From positions 310,001-374,000 of the forward strand of contig NZ_LR134476.1 in NCBI RefSeq assembly GCF_900637955.1: a stretch of 64,000 nt of DNA, given 5' to 3'. The notes beneath the pieces are model-generated. The model was given only the letters and a program-made list of their open reading frames with translations. It searched no databases and was not told the DNA's origin. The translations under genes and the position numbers were made by a program. How positions within the stretch are numbered: position 1 is the stretch's first letter; each line of letters begins with the position of its first letter. Below are positions 55,860-64,000 of this stretch, in pieces. The DNA is from Trueperella bialowiezensis. Lineage in GTDB: Bacteria; Actinomycetota; Actinomycetes; Actinomycetales; Actinomycetaceae.

Positions 55860-56897
55860 TTATGACGGAACACTAGTGGTTTCACCCAATTGCAGGTCCG
55901 GCTTCAGTTTCCCTGCACGCGGCGACACCAGCGCCACGGGAACCTCACCCGTGAAAGCTGCCGCAGGCCATCGCTCCATCCGCGAACCCACAGACACAGG
56001 TTTGCGCATATCCACGAAAATCCCGTTGCCCAACGCACGCGCTTCAGCTTCCGTCACCTCGACCACCGGAAACACCCGCCTGCAGACCTGCGCGATAGAC
56101 ATTGGGGCGAGCTCTCCCCCGGCTTCCACCACGCGTTTCAGATCAGCCACCGTGACCGCATCCGCAACGTTCCACGAACCAATATCCGTGCGCCGCAAGC
56201 GAGTCAAATGCGCTTCGGTCCCAAGCATTATCCCGACGTCGCGTGCAAGCGCCCGCACATACGTACCTGCAGAGGCGGTCACGACCACGTCAAACTCGAG
56301 CACCGGCACCTCGGCGCCCGCAACGTCCACCACCCCGGGCTCAACCTGCGAAGTACGTTCGAAACGTTCCACCCGCACGGGGCGAGCCTCCAGCTCAACC
56401 TTCTGCCCGGAACGCGCGAGATCGTGTGCCCGCTTGCCGTCCACCTTCAGTGCAGACACGGTGGCCGGCACCTGCATGATCTCCCCCGTCAACGCTTCCA
56501 AAGCGCGATCCACATCCGCGCCGCTCGCCTGCGGCGGGCTCGCCGCACGCAGCTCGCCGTCGGCATCATCCGTATCCGAACCAACGCCTAGGCAGATGCG
56601 AGCCTCATAGGTTTTATCCGCGCCCACTAAGTATTGAATCAACTTCGTAGCACGTCCAGTGGCGACGACGAGCAGCCCGGTGGCCATCGGATCGAGCGTC
56701 CCAGCATGCCCCACCTGGCGGGTCGCACCCAAACGGCGCAGCGCACCAACCACATCGTGGCTGGTCACGCCCTGATCCTTATCGATCAAGAAAACACCTT
56801 GAGACGGCGTTAAGCCGCGGGGCAACTCACCCCACGGCTTAACGCGCGCATGACGAGCAATCGCACGCTGACGATTACGCTCCCGGCCACTCGGCAC
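55860..56897 (-). CDS. truB: tRNA pseudouridine-55 synthase TruB
   Basis: Isomerises U55 in the T-loop of tRNAs. The 345-residue protein shows GVTSHDVVGALRR, the catalytic Asp69 in GHAGTLDPMATG, RATKLIQYLVGADKTYEA and TYVRALARDVG, followed by a PUA-like C-terminal domain. The first 30 residues are an extra basic extension. The GTG start shares one base with the rbfA stop (TAGTG). It ends the infB operon and borders the accessory block on its left. Confidence 0.95.
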   Translation of the reverse strand: MPSGRERNRQRAIARHARVKPWGELPRGLTPSQGVFLIDKDQGVTSHDVVGALRRLGATRQVGHAGTLDPMATGLLVVATGRATKLIQYLVGADKTYEARICLGVGSDTDDADGELRAASPPQASGADVDRALEALTGEIMQVPATVSALKVDGKRAHDLARSGQKVELEARPVRVERFERTSQVEPGVVDVAGAEVPVLEFDVVVTASAGTYVRALARDVGIMLGTEAHLTRLRRTDIGSWNVADAVTVADLKRVVEAGGELAPMSIAQVCRRVFPVVEVTEAEARALGNGIFVDMRKPVSVGSRMERWPAAAFTGEVPVALVSPRAGKLKPDLQLGETTSVPS

Positions 56898-57379
56898 TAA
56901 GAATCCACACCTAGGCTTCCACCGGACCCCAAGTCCTCGCTGGTGCCTACCGCGGCGTCCTCATCCCGTGGCGTCCGATACGGATCAGCATCACCGGCAG
57001 GCTTAGCACCTTCGGCCCGGCGGCGAATCTCCTCGTCACGGGCACGTGCCTGCGCGAGCAGATCCTCCATCGACTTCACCGAATCCGGCAACGCATCGAG
57101 AATAAACTCCAGCGATGGCGTTAGCCGCAGGCCAAGCTGCTTTCCCACGACGGACCGAATCATCCCGGTAGCAGACTCAAGAGCCTTGCCCGATTGAATC
57201 CGCTCCTCTTCGGAGCCCATCACCGTATAGAACACGGAGGCGTGCTGCAGATCCCCAGTTACCCGGACGTCCGTTACGGTCACCATGCCCAGGCGCGGAT
57301 CCTTCAACTTGCTGTTGATGAGCCGTGCCACGATCTGCTTGATCTGGTCAGCAACCCTGTCAACACGAGTATTCGCCAT
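56897..57379 (-). CDS. rbfA: 30S ribosome-binding factor RbfA
   Basis: Cold-associated factor for late 30S maturation. From the ATG at 57379 after AGGAG it has 160 residues: RVADQIKQIVARLINSKLKDPRLGMVTVTDVRVTGDLQHA is the KH-like core, LRLTPSLEFILDALPDSVKSMEDLL the second half, then an acidic, disordered tail. In-frame starts 13 codons upstream overlap the end of infB and are rejected. The stop overlaps the truB start. Confidence 0.95.
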   Translation of the reverse strand: MANTRVDRVADQIKQIVARLINSKLKDPRLGMVTVTDVRVTGDLQHASVFYTVMGSEEERIQSGKALESATGMIRSVVGKQLGLRLTPSLEFILDALPDSVKSMEDLLAQARARDEEIRRRAEGAKPAGDADPYRTPRDEDAAVGTSEDLGSGGSLGVDS

Positions 57380-57387
57380 TGGTTCTC

Positions 57388-60192
57388 CTAGTCGCGTGCC
57401 TTTTCGCGGGTCTCCCACGTCTCAATGAGATCGCCTTCACGGATGTCGTTGAAACCGAGCGTGATACCGCATTCGAAGCCCTCACGGACCACGGACACGT
57501 CGTCCTTCTCGCGGCGTAGCGATTGGATCTCTAGATCCGACGCCACGACTACGCCATCGCGTACCACCCGTGCCTTGTGGCCGCGGTTGATGGTGCCCTT
57601 GCGCACGATCGAACCAGCAATGTTTCCGAACTTGCCGGAGCGGAAGATCTGCAGGATTTCGGCAGTGCCGACCTCCACATCTTCATAAATCGGCTTGAGC
57701 TTGCCCTTAAGCGCGGCTTCCACATCGTCGGTAACGTCGAAGATGACGTTGTAGAACTTCATCTCCACGCCCTCTTCATCCGCGAGCTCCTGCACACGTT
57801 CAGCAGAGCGCACGTTGAAGCCGATGATGACGGCGTTATCAACGGTTGCCAAGTCAACATCGGACTGGGTGACCGGACCGACACCACGGTGGATGACGTT
57901 GAGTTCGACTTCGCCCTGACCAACTTCGATCTCAAGCAGCGAGCTTTCGAGTGCTTCGACGGAGCCGGACGAATCGCCCTTGATAATAAGGTTGAGCGTT
58001 TCCACCTTGCCCTGTTCGATGGCGGACGTGAAATCTTCGAGCGAGATCCGCTTGCGGCGCTTAGCCAGCGTTGCAGCACGCTTGGCGGCCTCACGGCGTT
58101 CGGCAATCTGCCGTGCCGTGCGGTCATCTTCAGCAACGATGAGCTGATCGCCTGCCCCGGGGATCGAGGTCAGGCCAAGAACCTGCACGGGACGTGACGG
58201 TTCGGCTTCCTCAACGTTTTCGCCGTGTTCGTCGATCATCGCACGCACACGCCCATAGGCGGTACCAACCACGATGGAATCGCCAACTCGTAGCGTACCA
58301 TCCTGGATGAGCGCCGTAATAACCGAACCACGGCCGTGCTCAAGCTTGGCTTCGATAGCCACACCACGCGCCGGCTTGTCCGGATTCGCCTTCGGCTCCA
58401 CCAAAATGTCCGAGGTGGCCAGCACGGTCTCCAGAAGGTCTTCAATGTTCGTACGCTTCTTCGCCGATACGTCAACAAACGCGACGTCGCCACCGTAGTC
58501 TTCCGCAACCAGCCCGTATTCGGTCAGCTGCGAACGGACCTTTTGCGGGTTTGCCCCGTCCAGGTCGATCTTGTTAACAGCGACGACGATCGGCACGTTC
58601 GCTGCCTGCGCATGGTTGATCGCTTCCACGGTTTGCGGCATGACGCCGTCATTAGCTGCGACAACGAGGATCGCCACGTCCGTCACGTCGGCACCGCGGG
58701 CACGCATTTGCGTAAACGCCTCGTGACCCGGGGTATCGATGAATGTAATCGCGCGTCGCTCGCCTTCCACGTCCACGTGGGTCTGGTAGGCGCCAATGTT
58801 CTGGGTAATACCACCGGCTTCACCACGCCCGACGTCGGCATTGCGGATCGCGTCCAACAGGGCCGTCTTACCGTGATCAACGTGACCCATGACGGTCACA
58901 ACCGGCGGGCGTTCGTTGAGATCCTCCGGATCCTCATCAGCACGTTCGGCTTCCAGATCGATGTCGAAGGCTTCGAGGATTTCACGATCCTCGTCTTCAG
59001 CACTCATGATCTTGATCTCGTAGCCAAGCTCGGCACCGAGTAGCTGGAACGTGTCTTCATCCAGCGACTGGTTGGCCGTAGCCATCTCGCCCATGCGGAA
59101 CAGCACGGTAATCAGCGCTGCCGGATCGGCATTAATACGCTCAGCAAAATCAGCAATCGAGGAGCCTGCACGCACGCGCACTTCCGCACCGTTACCGCGC
59201 GGCACCTGCACGCCGGCGGTCATTGGTGACTGCTGCTCTTCAAATTCCTGCCTCTTGGCACGGCGTGACTTTCGCCTGCCGCCACCGGTACGCCGACCGA
59301 ACGCGCCAGCCGTTGAACCGCCGCGTGCCTTACCACCGGAACGAACGAAACCGCCGCCGGGACGCTGGCCTTGGCCACCACCTGGGCGCTGACGGCCACC
59401 ACGGCCGCCACGCTGCGATTCAGGCTGGGGTGCCTGATCCGGCATCATGCTCGGCGTTGGACGCGGGCGCCTACGCTGCCCGCCTCCACGCCCAGTATCA
59501 GCCTGATCTTGGCGCATGCCTTGACGGGGCGCGAACGGGCTATTGCCCGGGCGCGGCCGTCCCATACCCTGCTTCGACGCAAACGGGCTATTTCCTGGGC
59601 GTGGCCCCCGGCGCCGCTGCGGACGCGGCGGCGCCGCCTCACGAGCAGCCCTCGCCGAGGCTGCGGCCTCTCCCGGAGTTGCGATTGGGCGTGGCCTATC
59701 GGCAGGCTTGCCGCCCGGCTTAGCAGCCGGTGTGGGCTTTGCTCCTGAATCGGCCTGCCCGGTCTCCTGCTTTCCACCGCCTGCGCCCGGCGTTGGTTTG
59801 CCCTTGGGCTGTGCCGGTTTGGGTGGGCGTGGTACGGCGCTGGTCTGGCCAGGCTTGGCTGGCTGTGCAGCCGACTCATCAGCGTCAGCGGTACCTGCGC
59901 CGGCTGCACCCGGCTTGGCTGCCGGCTTTGCCGCAGGCTTAGCGGCCGGAGTCTGCTCTTTCTTGGCCCCCGCACTCGCAGACTTTGCTTTCTTCGCCGG
60001 TTTCTTTGCCGGCGCGGAGTCAATTTCTTCGGGGTGCTTTTCAAAATATTCGCGTGCTTTACGCACGACTGGTGCCTCAATGCTTGAGGACGCCGAACTA
60101 ACGAATTCGCCATTTTCCTTCAGCACGTCTAGAAGCTTTCGAGACGTTACGCCGATTTCCTTGGCAAGCTCATGTACGCGGACTTTTGCCAC
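57388..60192 (-). CDS. infB: Translation initiation factor IF-2
   Basis: GTPase that places initiator tRNA on the ribosome. The 934-residue protein has an N-terminal IF2-N domain ([19 protein letters not shown]), a very long Ala/Pro/Gly/Arg-rich disordered region (about 60-320), a second IF2-N-like module, and the G domain with G1 [12 protein letters not shown] near 435, G3 DTPGHEAF and G4 NKID. Domains II, III and the C-terminal fMet-tRNA-binding region complete it. The low-complexity region is typical of GC-rich actinobacteria and produces several long antisense open frames that are not genes. It is followed nine bases later by rbfA. Confidence 0.97.
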   Translation of the reverse strand: MAKVRVHELAKEIGVTSRKLLDVLKENGEFVSSASSSIEAPVVRKAREYFEKHPEEIDSAPAKKPAKKAKSASAGAKKEQTPAAKPAAKPAAKPGAAGAGTADADESAAQPAKPGQTSAVPRPPKPAQPKGKPTPGAGGGKQETGQADSGAKPTPAAKPGGKPADRPRPIATPGEAAASARAAREAAPPRPQRRRGPRPGNSPFASKQGMGRPRPGNSPFAPRQGMRQDQADTGRGGGQRRRPRPTPSMMPDQAPQPESQRGGRGGRQRPGGGQGQRPGGGFVRSGGKARGGSTAGAFGRRTGGGRRKSRRAKRQEFEEQQSPMTAGVQVPRGNGAEVRVRAGSSIADFAERINADPAALITVLFRMGEMATANQSLDEDTFQLLGAELGYEIKIMSAEDEDREILEAFDIDLEAERADEDPEDLNERPPVVTVMGHVDHGKTALLDAIRNADVGRGEAGGITQNIGAYQTHVDVEGERRAITFIDTPGHEAFTQMRARGADVTDVAILVVAANDGVMPQTVEAINHAQAANVPIVVAVNKIDLDGANPQKVRSQLTEYGLVAEDYGGDVAFVDVSAKKRTNIEDLLETVLATSDILVEPKANPDKPARGVAIEAKLEHGRGSVITALIQDGTLRVGDSIVVGTAYGRVRAMIDEHGENVEEAEPSRPVQVLGLTSIPGAGDQLIVAEDDRTARQIAERREAAKRAATLAKRRKRISLEDFTSAIEQGKVETLNLIIKGDSSGSVEALESSLLEIEVGQGEVELNVIHRGVGPVTQSDVDLATVDNAVIIGFNVRSAERVQELADEEGVEMKFYNVIFDVTDDVEAALKGKLKPIYEDVEVGTAEILQIFRSGKFGNIAGSIVRKGTINRGHKARVVRDGVVVASDLEIQSLRREKDDVSVVREGFECGITLGFNDIREGDLIETWETREKARD

Positions 60193-60282
60193 TTTTCTCC
60201 TTCATCGTGGGTCCGCGCACGCGGCGTCAGACCTCCTGCAGATAGCTCATCGCTGGGTACTCATCGGGTGCCCATGGGCTCT

Positions 60283-60579
60283 CTACCCGCTTTCATCTCT
60301 GGGGGCTGGCCGCCCCGTGGTCATTTCAAGCAAAGCCTGCACGTGCTCGAGGCCAACCGCTCCTTTAAAGGCTCGGTTGAATGCCTTCTTCGCCAGTGCC
60401 TGCTTCAGACATTCGGCAGTGGGATGCACCCACGCCCCGCGACCTCCCAGATTCGCGCGCTCGTCTGGGAACACGTTCCCTTCGATTGCCGCGAAACGTA
60501 AAAGATCGCTGGAATGCGCTACGGTTCGACACCCGATACATGTGCGCTGTTTAATTGCGCGCGGGATCGACGTAGGCAT
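60283..60579 (-). CDS. YlxR (RnpM) family RNA-binding protein
   Basis: A 98-residue protein of the YlxR/DUF448 family encoded between nusA and infB in most bacteria. The motif RTCIGCRTVAHSSDLLRF is diagnostic, followed by GRGAWVHPTAECLKQALAKKAFNRAFKG. In firmicutes YlxR binds and tempers RNase P. The exact role here is unverified, and the gene position supports the call. The ORF begins at an ATG at 60579. Confidence 0.9.
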   Translation of the reverse strand: MPTSIPRAIKQRTCIGCRTVAHSSDLLRFAAIEGNVFPDERANLGGRGAWVHPTAECLKQALAKKAFNRAFKGAVGLEHVQALLEMTTGRPAPRDESG

Positions 60580-60641
60580 ACTTGTGTCATTTTACCCGAC
60601 GTTTCGGTTTCCTGTACCGCCACCGTGGTGAGGTTGCTCAA

Positions 60642-61631
60642 CTATCGGCGAGTATCTTCCGACGCCTTACGGATATCGATCGACCACCCGGTGAGCTTCG
60701 CAGCCAGCCGCACGTTCTGTGCTTCCTTGCCGATTGCAAGCGAGGCCTGGTCGTCTGGCACGATAGCTCTCGCTTGGCGCGTGTCCGGATTCAAGATGTC
60801 TACCCGGAGCACCTTCGCCGGCGAGAGCGCGGCTGCGATGAAAGCCGTGATGTCGTCGTCGTAATCGACGATATCGATTTTTTCACCCTGCAACTCTTGG
60901 GTAACGGCACGCACTCGCTGGCCGTTCGGACCAATGCACGAACCTTTCGCAGCCACGACGGGATCGTTCGACCACACGGCAATCTTGGTGCGGTGCCCGG
61001 CCTCGCGAGCCAACGCCACGATTTCGACGACGCCGGACGTGATCTCCGGAACCTCGGTTTCAAAAAGCTTACGCACAAAATCAGGATGTGAACGCGAGAG
61101 CCTAATCGACGCACCGCGCGGGGTGACCGAGATGTCGAGCACGAGGCAACGAATCAGATCGCCGCGCTCGAAACGCTCGGTGGGCACCTGCTCCTCGGAA
61201 CGTAACAGCCCGCGGTTCTCTCCCAACTCAACGAACATGTCGCGAGGCCCTTGGTTTGACCCGGCCGTACCCTCAACGGTTCCGGCTACGATCTCGCCTT
61301 CCTTACCCTGGAAGTCCCCAAGGATCCGCTTTGACTCGGCCTCGCGCAACCGCTGCGCAATAATCGACCGGGCTGTCGACGTCGCAATACGGCCGAAGTC
61401 GTTCGGCGTGTCGTCAAACTCGCCGATAACCGTGCCGTCCTCATCCAATTCGGGAGCCCACACAGTCACGACACCGGTCGAGCGGTTGAGTTCAATACGC
61501 GCACCTTTCACCGCACCCGGCGCACGGTTATACGCGTGCAGGAGCGCGGCCTCGATTGCTTCGAGAAGAATGTTGAGATCTACGCCGAGCTCGGATTCAA
61601 CAATCCGCAGCTCGTCCATCGAAATGTCCAC
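60642..61631 (-). CDS. nusA: Transcription termination/antitermination factor NusA
   Basis: RNA polymerase-associated factor for pausing, termination and antitermination. The 329-residue protein has an N-terminal polymerase-binding domain, an S1 domain (EIVAGTVEGT onwards) and two KH domains (GSCIGPNGQRVRAVTQELQGEKIDI, with the second near ASLAIGKEAQNVRLAAKLTGWSIDIR). There are no C-terminal acidic repeats, which is normal in actinobacteria. The GTG start follows AGGAGG closely. rimP is nine bases upstream. Confidence 0.96.
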   Translation of the reverse strand: MDISMDELRIVESELGVDLNILLEAIEAALLHAYNRAPGAVKGARIELNRSTGVVTVWAPELDEDGTVIGEFDDTPNDFGRIATSTARSIIAQRLREAESKRILGDFQGKEGEIVAGTVEGTAGSNQGPRDMFVELGENRGLLRSEEQVPTERFERGDLIRCLVLDISVTPRGASIRLSRSHPDFVRKLFETEVPEITSGVVEIVALAREAGHRTKIAVWSNDPVVAAKGSCIGPNGQRVRAVTQELQGEKIDIVDYDDDITAFIAAALSPAKVLRVDILNPDTRQARAIVPDDQASLAIGKEAQNVRLAAKLTGWSIDIRKASEDTRR

Positions 61632-61639
61632 GTTACCTC

Positions 61640-62089
61640 CTAGAACTCGAGCCTGACCTGCGCGCCGGCAATATCGGCAAGATCGAGCGAGCGTTCCTCG
61701 CTGCCAACAGCAACCACCACAGTATCACCCGATACGGCGTTTATCCGCCCCTCGAACTCCGTGCCATCGTCTAGCGAGAACGCGACAAGCCGGCCTTGCG
61801 CCCGCGAAAAATGGCGAGCCGTGGTGAGCTTCCTCTCTGCACCCGGGGTGGTCACCTCAAGATTGTAGGAACCGGCAATCGGATCGGCCTCATCAAGCGC
61901 AGCCGACACCGCACGCGTAACTTCGCTCAGCGCCCCTGAATCTACTCCGCCTGGCCCGTCCGGCAGATCGATAGTGACCCGGAGCGTGGAGTGCTTTCCG
62001 GCACGATGAAGTTCGACCTGTTCTAAATACAGGCCGTGCTCGTTCACGATGGGCTCCACGAGGGAGGCGATCTCGCTGTGTGTTGACAT
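61640..62089 (-). CDS. rimP: Ribosome maturation factor RimP
   Basis: Assists 30S assembly. From the ATG at 62089 it has 149 residues, with the RimP motifs VNEHGLYLEQVELHRAGKHSTLRVTID, DPIAGSYNLEVTTPGAERKLT and a C-terminal Sm-like domain. TAAGAT lies seven bases before this ATG and overlaps the alternative ATG at 62098, which supports the shorter form and a leaderless mRNA. It heads the rimP-nusA-ylxR-infB-rbfA-truB unit. Confidence 0.93.
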   Translation of the reverse strand: MSTHSEIASLVEPIVNEHGLYLEQVELHRAGKHSTLRVTIDLPDGPGGVDSGALSEVTRAVSAALDEADPIAGSYNLEVTTPGAERKLTTARHFSRAQGRLVAFSLDDGTEFEGRINAVSGDTVVVAVGSEERSLDLADIAGAQVRLEF

Positions 62090-62096
62090 GGTTCTC

Positions 62097-62102
62097 ATCT
62101 TA
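62097..62102 (-). promoter_or_regulatory. -10 element of leaderless rimP operon
   Basis: TAAGAT on the minus strand, seven bases before the ATG at 62089. It lies back to back with the -10 of the divergent membrane-protein gene. Confidence 0.5.
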
Positions 62103-62116
62103 CCCGCGGGCTGTGG

Positions 62117-62122
62117 CAGGAT
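62117..62122 (+). promoter_or_regulatory. -10 element of leaderless membrane-protein gene
   Basis: CAGGAT lies six bases before the ATG at 62129. Confidence 0.35.
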
Positions 62123-62128
62123 AAAGTC

Positions 62129-62950
62129 ATGTCAAAGCGCGAATCAGGCTCCACACTCGTTTTTGCTGGGTCGCTACTGCTCGGTGTCGCTATCTTCGCC
62201 CTCGTTATGGTGGTGATGGGCACCCGGCTTGATAAGGACGTCTCCCCCGAGCCTGCTAGCGAGCAAGAAAATGAACGCCAAGAAATCGCAGCCCTCGCGC
62301 AGGTGATCAGCGACGACGCCGAGCTCGGCGACTACGGACAGGCGTGGCTGGATGCCCTGGGTGGGGTGTGGGTGCCCTGGCCGGACGGCGCGCCCGAGGG
62401 TTACACGAATCCGCCGACGCCGGTACCCGCGGCTACAGACGCTCCCGCGGCGCTCGACCAGCTCGCCAGCACAGCGCTCAACTCCGATCTTGGTAGCACA
62501 GTTACCTCCATGGGAGTTGCTGCGCTGACCTTGAACGCTCACGATGTGGCCGGATGCGGCGAGTACGATATGGCAGCGCTCGGTACGATGACCGCAACAG
62601 GCACTGCTGTGGAAAGAATCGAAACGGCACGCCAATGGCTCGAACTCGACGCCGCCCGCACACCCGAGGGCGAACGTGAAAACGACGTGGCCCGCATCGA
62701 ATTGCTGTCCGATCTGATCGACGCCCAACTCGCGGCCGGTGCACCTGATAAGCGCCCAGCGATCATCACAGAACCAGAACCAGATACGCACGTGACAGCC
62801 GCATACGACACGGTCGTCACCGAACTACTTTCGCACGCGCGCACGGCCCAGCCAACCGACGTTCACAACGCGGCATCGTTCATCTGCCACCTGTACAAGA
62901 TCCCCGGCGCCCCGGCCATCAGCCCGCTACCCGGCCTTGCCGTAGATTAA
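62129..62950 (+). CDS. Membrane-anchored protein of unknown function beside rimP
   Basis: A 273-residue protein with one N-terminal membrane helix (about 11-31, FAGSLLLGVAIFALVMVVMG) and an outer Ala/Glu-rich, mostly helical domain. It holds two cysteines (in AGCGEYD and FICHLY) that might form a disulfide. It has no motif I recognise. Genes of membrane-anchored proteins are often found divergent from or beside rimP in actinobacteria, but the role is unknown. The -10 box six bases before the ATG suggests a leaderless transcript. A DUF4439-like ferritin-fold domain is possible but unproven. Confidence 0.65.
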   Translation: MSKRESGSTLVFAGSLLLGVAIFALVMVVMGTRLDKDVSPEPASEQENERQEIAALAQVISDDAELGDYGQAWLDALGGVWVPWPDGAPEGYTNPPTPVPAATDAPAALDQLASTALNSDLGSTVTSMGVAALTLNAHDVAGCGEYDMAALGTMTATGTAVERIETARQWLELDAARTPEGERENDVARIELLSDLIDAQLAAGAPDKRPAIITEPEPDTHVTAAYDTVVTELLSHARTAQPTDVHNAASFICHLYKIPGAPAISPLPGLAVD

Positions 62951-62954
62951 CGCC

Positions 62955-64000
62955 CTAGCCGCGGACAACCTCGAGGGTGGCGGCCACGGCGTCGTCGACA
63001 TCCACGTCAACTGACGTGCCCGCCCGGCGATCGCGGAGTTCCACTTTTCCATCGGCCAGACCACGCCCGACGACGATCGCATACGGCATGCCGAGCAGTT
63101 CGTAGTCTTTGAACTTGACGCCGGCGGAGACTTTCTGGCGGTCGTCGTAAATGACTTCCACGCCAGCGGCCGTGAGTTCCTCGCCGATCTTCTCTGCAGC
63201 GGCGAACACCTCACTGCCCTTGCCCGTCGCAAGAATGTGAACCTGTGCGGGGGCCACGTGTGCGGGCCATTTGAGTCCAAGCTCGTCGTGATTAAGTTCG
63301 GCGAGCGCGGCCACCAGGCGCGAAACGCCGATGCCGTACGAGCCCATCGTCACCACGGTTGCTTTACCGTTCTGGTCGAGTACGGTCAGCCCAAGCGCTT
63401 CGGCGTACTTGCGGCCCAGCTGGAAAATATGCCCGATTTCGATACCGCGCTGGATACGCAGCGGACCGGATCCATCCGGCGCCTCGTCGCCCGCTCGTAC
63501 TTCAACAGCCTCGATAAACCCGTCAGCTTCGAAATCACGGCCATACACGACGTTGTAAGAATGCTTGTCGACGGCGTCGCCACCAGTAATCCACGCCGAT
63601 CCGCGGCGCACGTGCGGATCAAGCAGGTAGCGCACCGAGCCTTCGGGACGGCCGGACTCGCTGTCGGATGCTGCCACTCGGTTCGGCGAATTCGGGCCGA
63701 TCATCATCGGACCGATGTAACCGGGCACGAGTTCGGGGTGCTTAGCCAAATCTTCTGGGCCAGCCATCTCCACTTCTGCCGGAGACACCGCCGCCTCGAT
63801 ACGCTTCAGATCTGCTTCGCGGTCCCCCGGCATGCCAATCACCACTAGTTCGCGCTCGCCATCCGGGTGCGTCAACGTCACGACCACGTTCTTCATCGTG
63901 TCCGCCGCCTCCCACGGGCGATCCGCACGCGGATGAGCCTCGTTGAAGAAATCGACCAACGCCGCGATCGTCTTCGAATCTGGGGTGTCAACGGTCTGCG
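62955..64000 (-). CDS. proS: Proline-tRNA ligase, C-terminal part
   Basis: Class II synthetase that charges tRNA-Pro. Only the last 348 or so codons are in the window; the N-terminus lies beyond the right edge. The beginning, VDFFNEAHPRADRPWEAADTMKN, is in the editing (INS) domain typical of the bacterial type. RGIEIGHIFQLGRKYAEALG and MGSYGIGVSRLVAAL are class II motif 2/3 regions, and the anticodon-binding domain follows (VHILATGKGSEVFAAAEKIGEEL). Convergent with the membrane-protein gene, four bases apart. Confidence 0.95.
   Translation of the reverse strand, partial: QTVDTPDSKTIAALVDFFNEAHPRADRPWEAADTMKNVVVTLTHPDGERELVVIGMPGDREADLKRIEAAVSPAEVEMAGPEDLAKHPELVPGYIGPMMIGPNSPNRVAASDSESGRPEGSVRYLLDPHVRRGSAWITGGDAVDKHSYNVVYGRDFEADGFIEAVEVRAGDEAPDGSGPLRIQRGIEIGHIFQLGRKYAEALGLTVLDQNGKATVVTMGSYGIGVSRLVAALAELNHDELGLKWPAHVAPAQVHILATGKGSEVFAAAEKIGEELTAAGVEVIYDDRQKVSAGVKFKDYELLGMPYAIVVGRGLADGKVELRDRRAGTSVDVDVDDAVAATLEVVRG

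Noticed and set aside
55531-56610. A 359-codon plus-strand open frame
   Set aside because: It is antisense to truB and the start of the surface-protein gene and shows no recognisable motif.
59543-60631. A 362-codon open frame on the plus strand
   Set aside because: It is antisense to the low-complexity part of infB and to ylxR; composition is Pro/Ala/Gly/Arg-rich as expected for a shadow.

Overview
The window is GC-rich chromosomal DNA from an actinobacterium. Gene content and order follow the conserved actinobacterial block that in Mycobacterium tuberculosis runs roughly from the PAC2 gene (Rv2714) to proS (Rv2845c). Family-level placement near Actinomycetaceae (Trueperella/Arcanobacterium-like) is a guess from gene style, not proven. 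No rRNA, tRNA, insertion sequence, prophage or CRISPR array was seen.

Layout. 1-9.6 kb: dinB (3' end outside the window), a spermidine-synthase-like protein, an MFS transporter, a PAC2 protein, the RNA polymerase motor protein HelD coupled to serA, and an acyl-CoA ligase. 9.6-15.4 kb: nrdR, a LysM division-inhibitor-like gene divergent from lexA, then dinG and hflX. 15.5-22.4 kb: a methyltransferase, miaA, miaB, recX, recA, a DUF3046 gene, clgR, pncC/cinA and pgsA. 22.4-40.2 kb: CapA-like protein, ftsK, a hydroxyacid dehydrogenase, rnj, dapA, a GNAT-like protein, a SWIM/SNF2 helicase, dapB, an M16 peptidase, pnp, rpsO, and ribF behind a tiny His/Gly/Cys-rich gene. 40.4-55.8 kb is accessory: a DUF2207 protein and LemA, a type III restriction-modification pair, an unknown 218-residue protein, a persulfide-sensing cstR/CoA-disulfide-reductase-rhodanese locus, an antitoxin remnant, an Ltp-repeat surface protein, a methyltransferase, an AhpD-like protein and a leucine-rich-repeat cell-wall protein. 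55.9-64 kb returns to the core: truB, rbfA, infB, ylxR, nusA, rimP, an unknown membrane protein, and proS (5' end outside).

How the parts work together. lexA, the LysM gene and recA form an SOS circuit: four SOS boxes lie in the lexA/LysM gap and one upstream of recA. rimP-nusA-ylxR-infB-rbfA-truB is the classic translation/transcription factor operon. dapA and dapB serve lysine/peptidoglycan synthesis; pnp, rnj and rpsO serve RNA turnover and translation. The cstR locus has two operators, each filling the spacer of one of two divergent promoters that share a palindromic -35 box.

A recurring regulatory style stands out. At least a dozen genes carry a -10-like hexamer followed by about 6 bases and then directly the start codon, the signature of leaderless transcripts. 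hflX appears to start at an ATT codon behind a good Shine-Dalgarno sequence.
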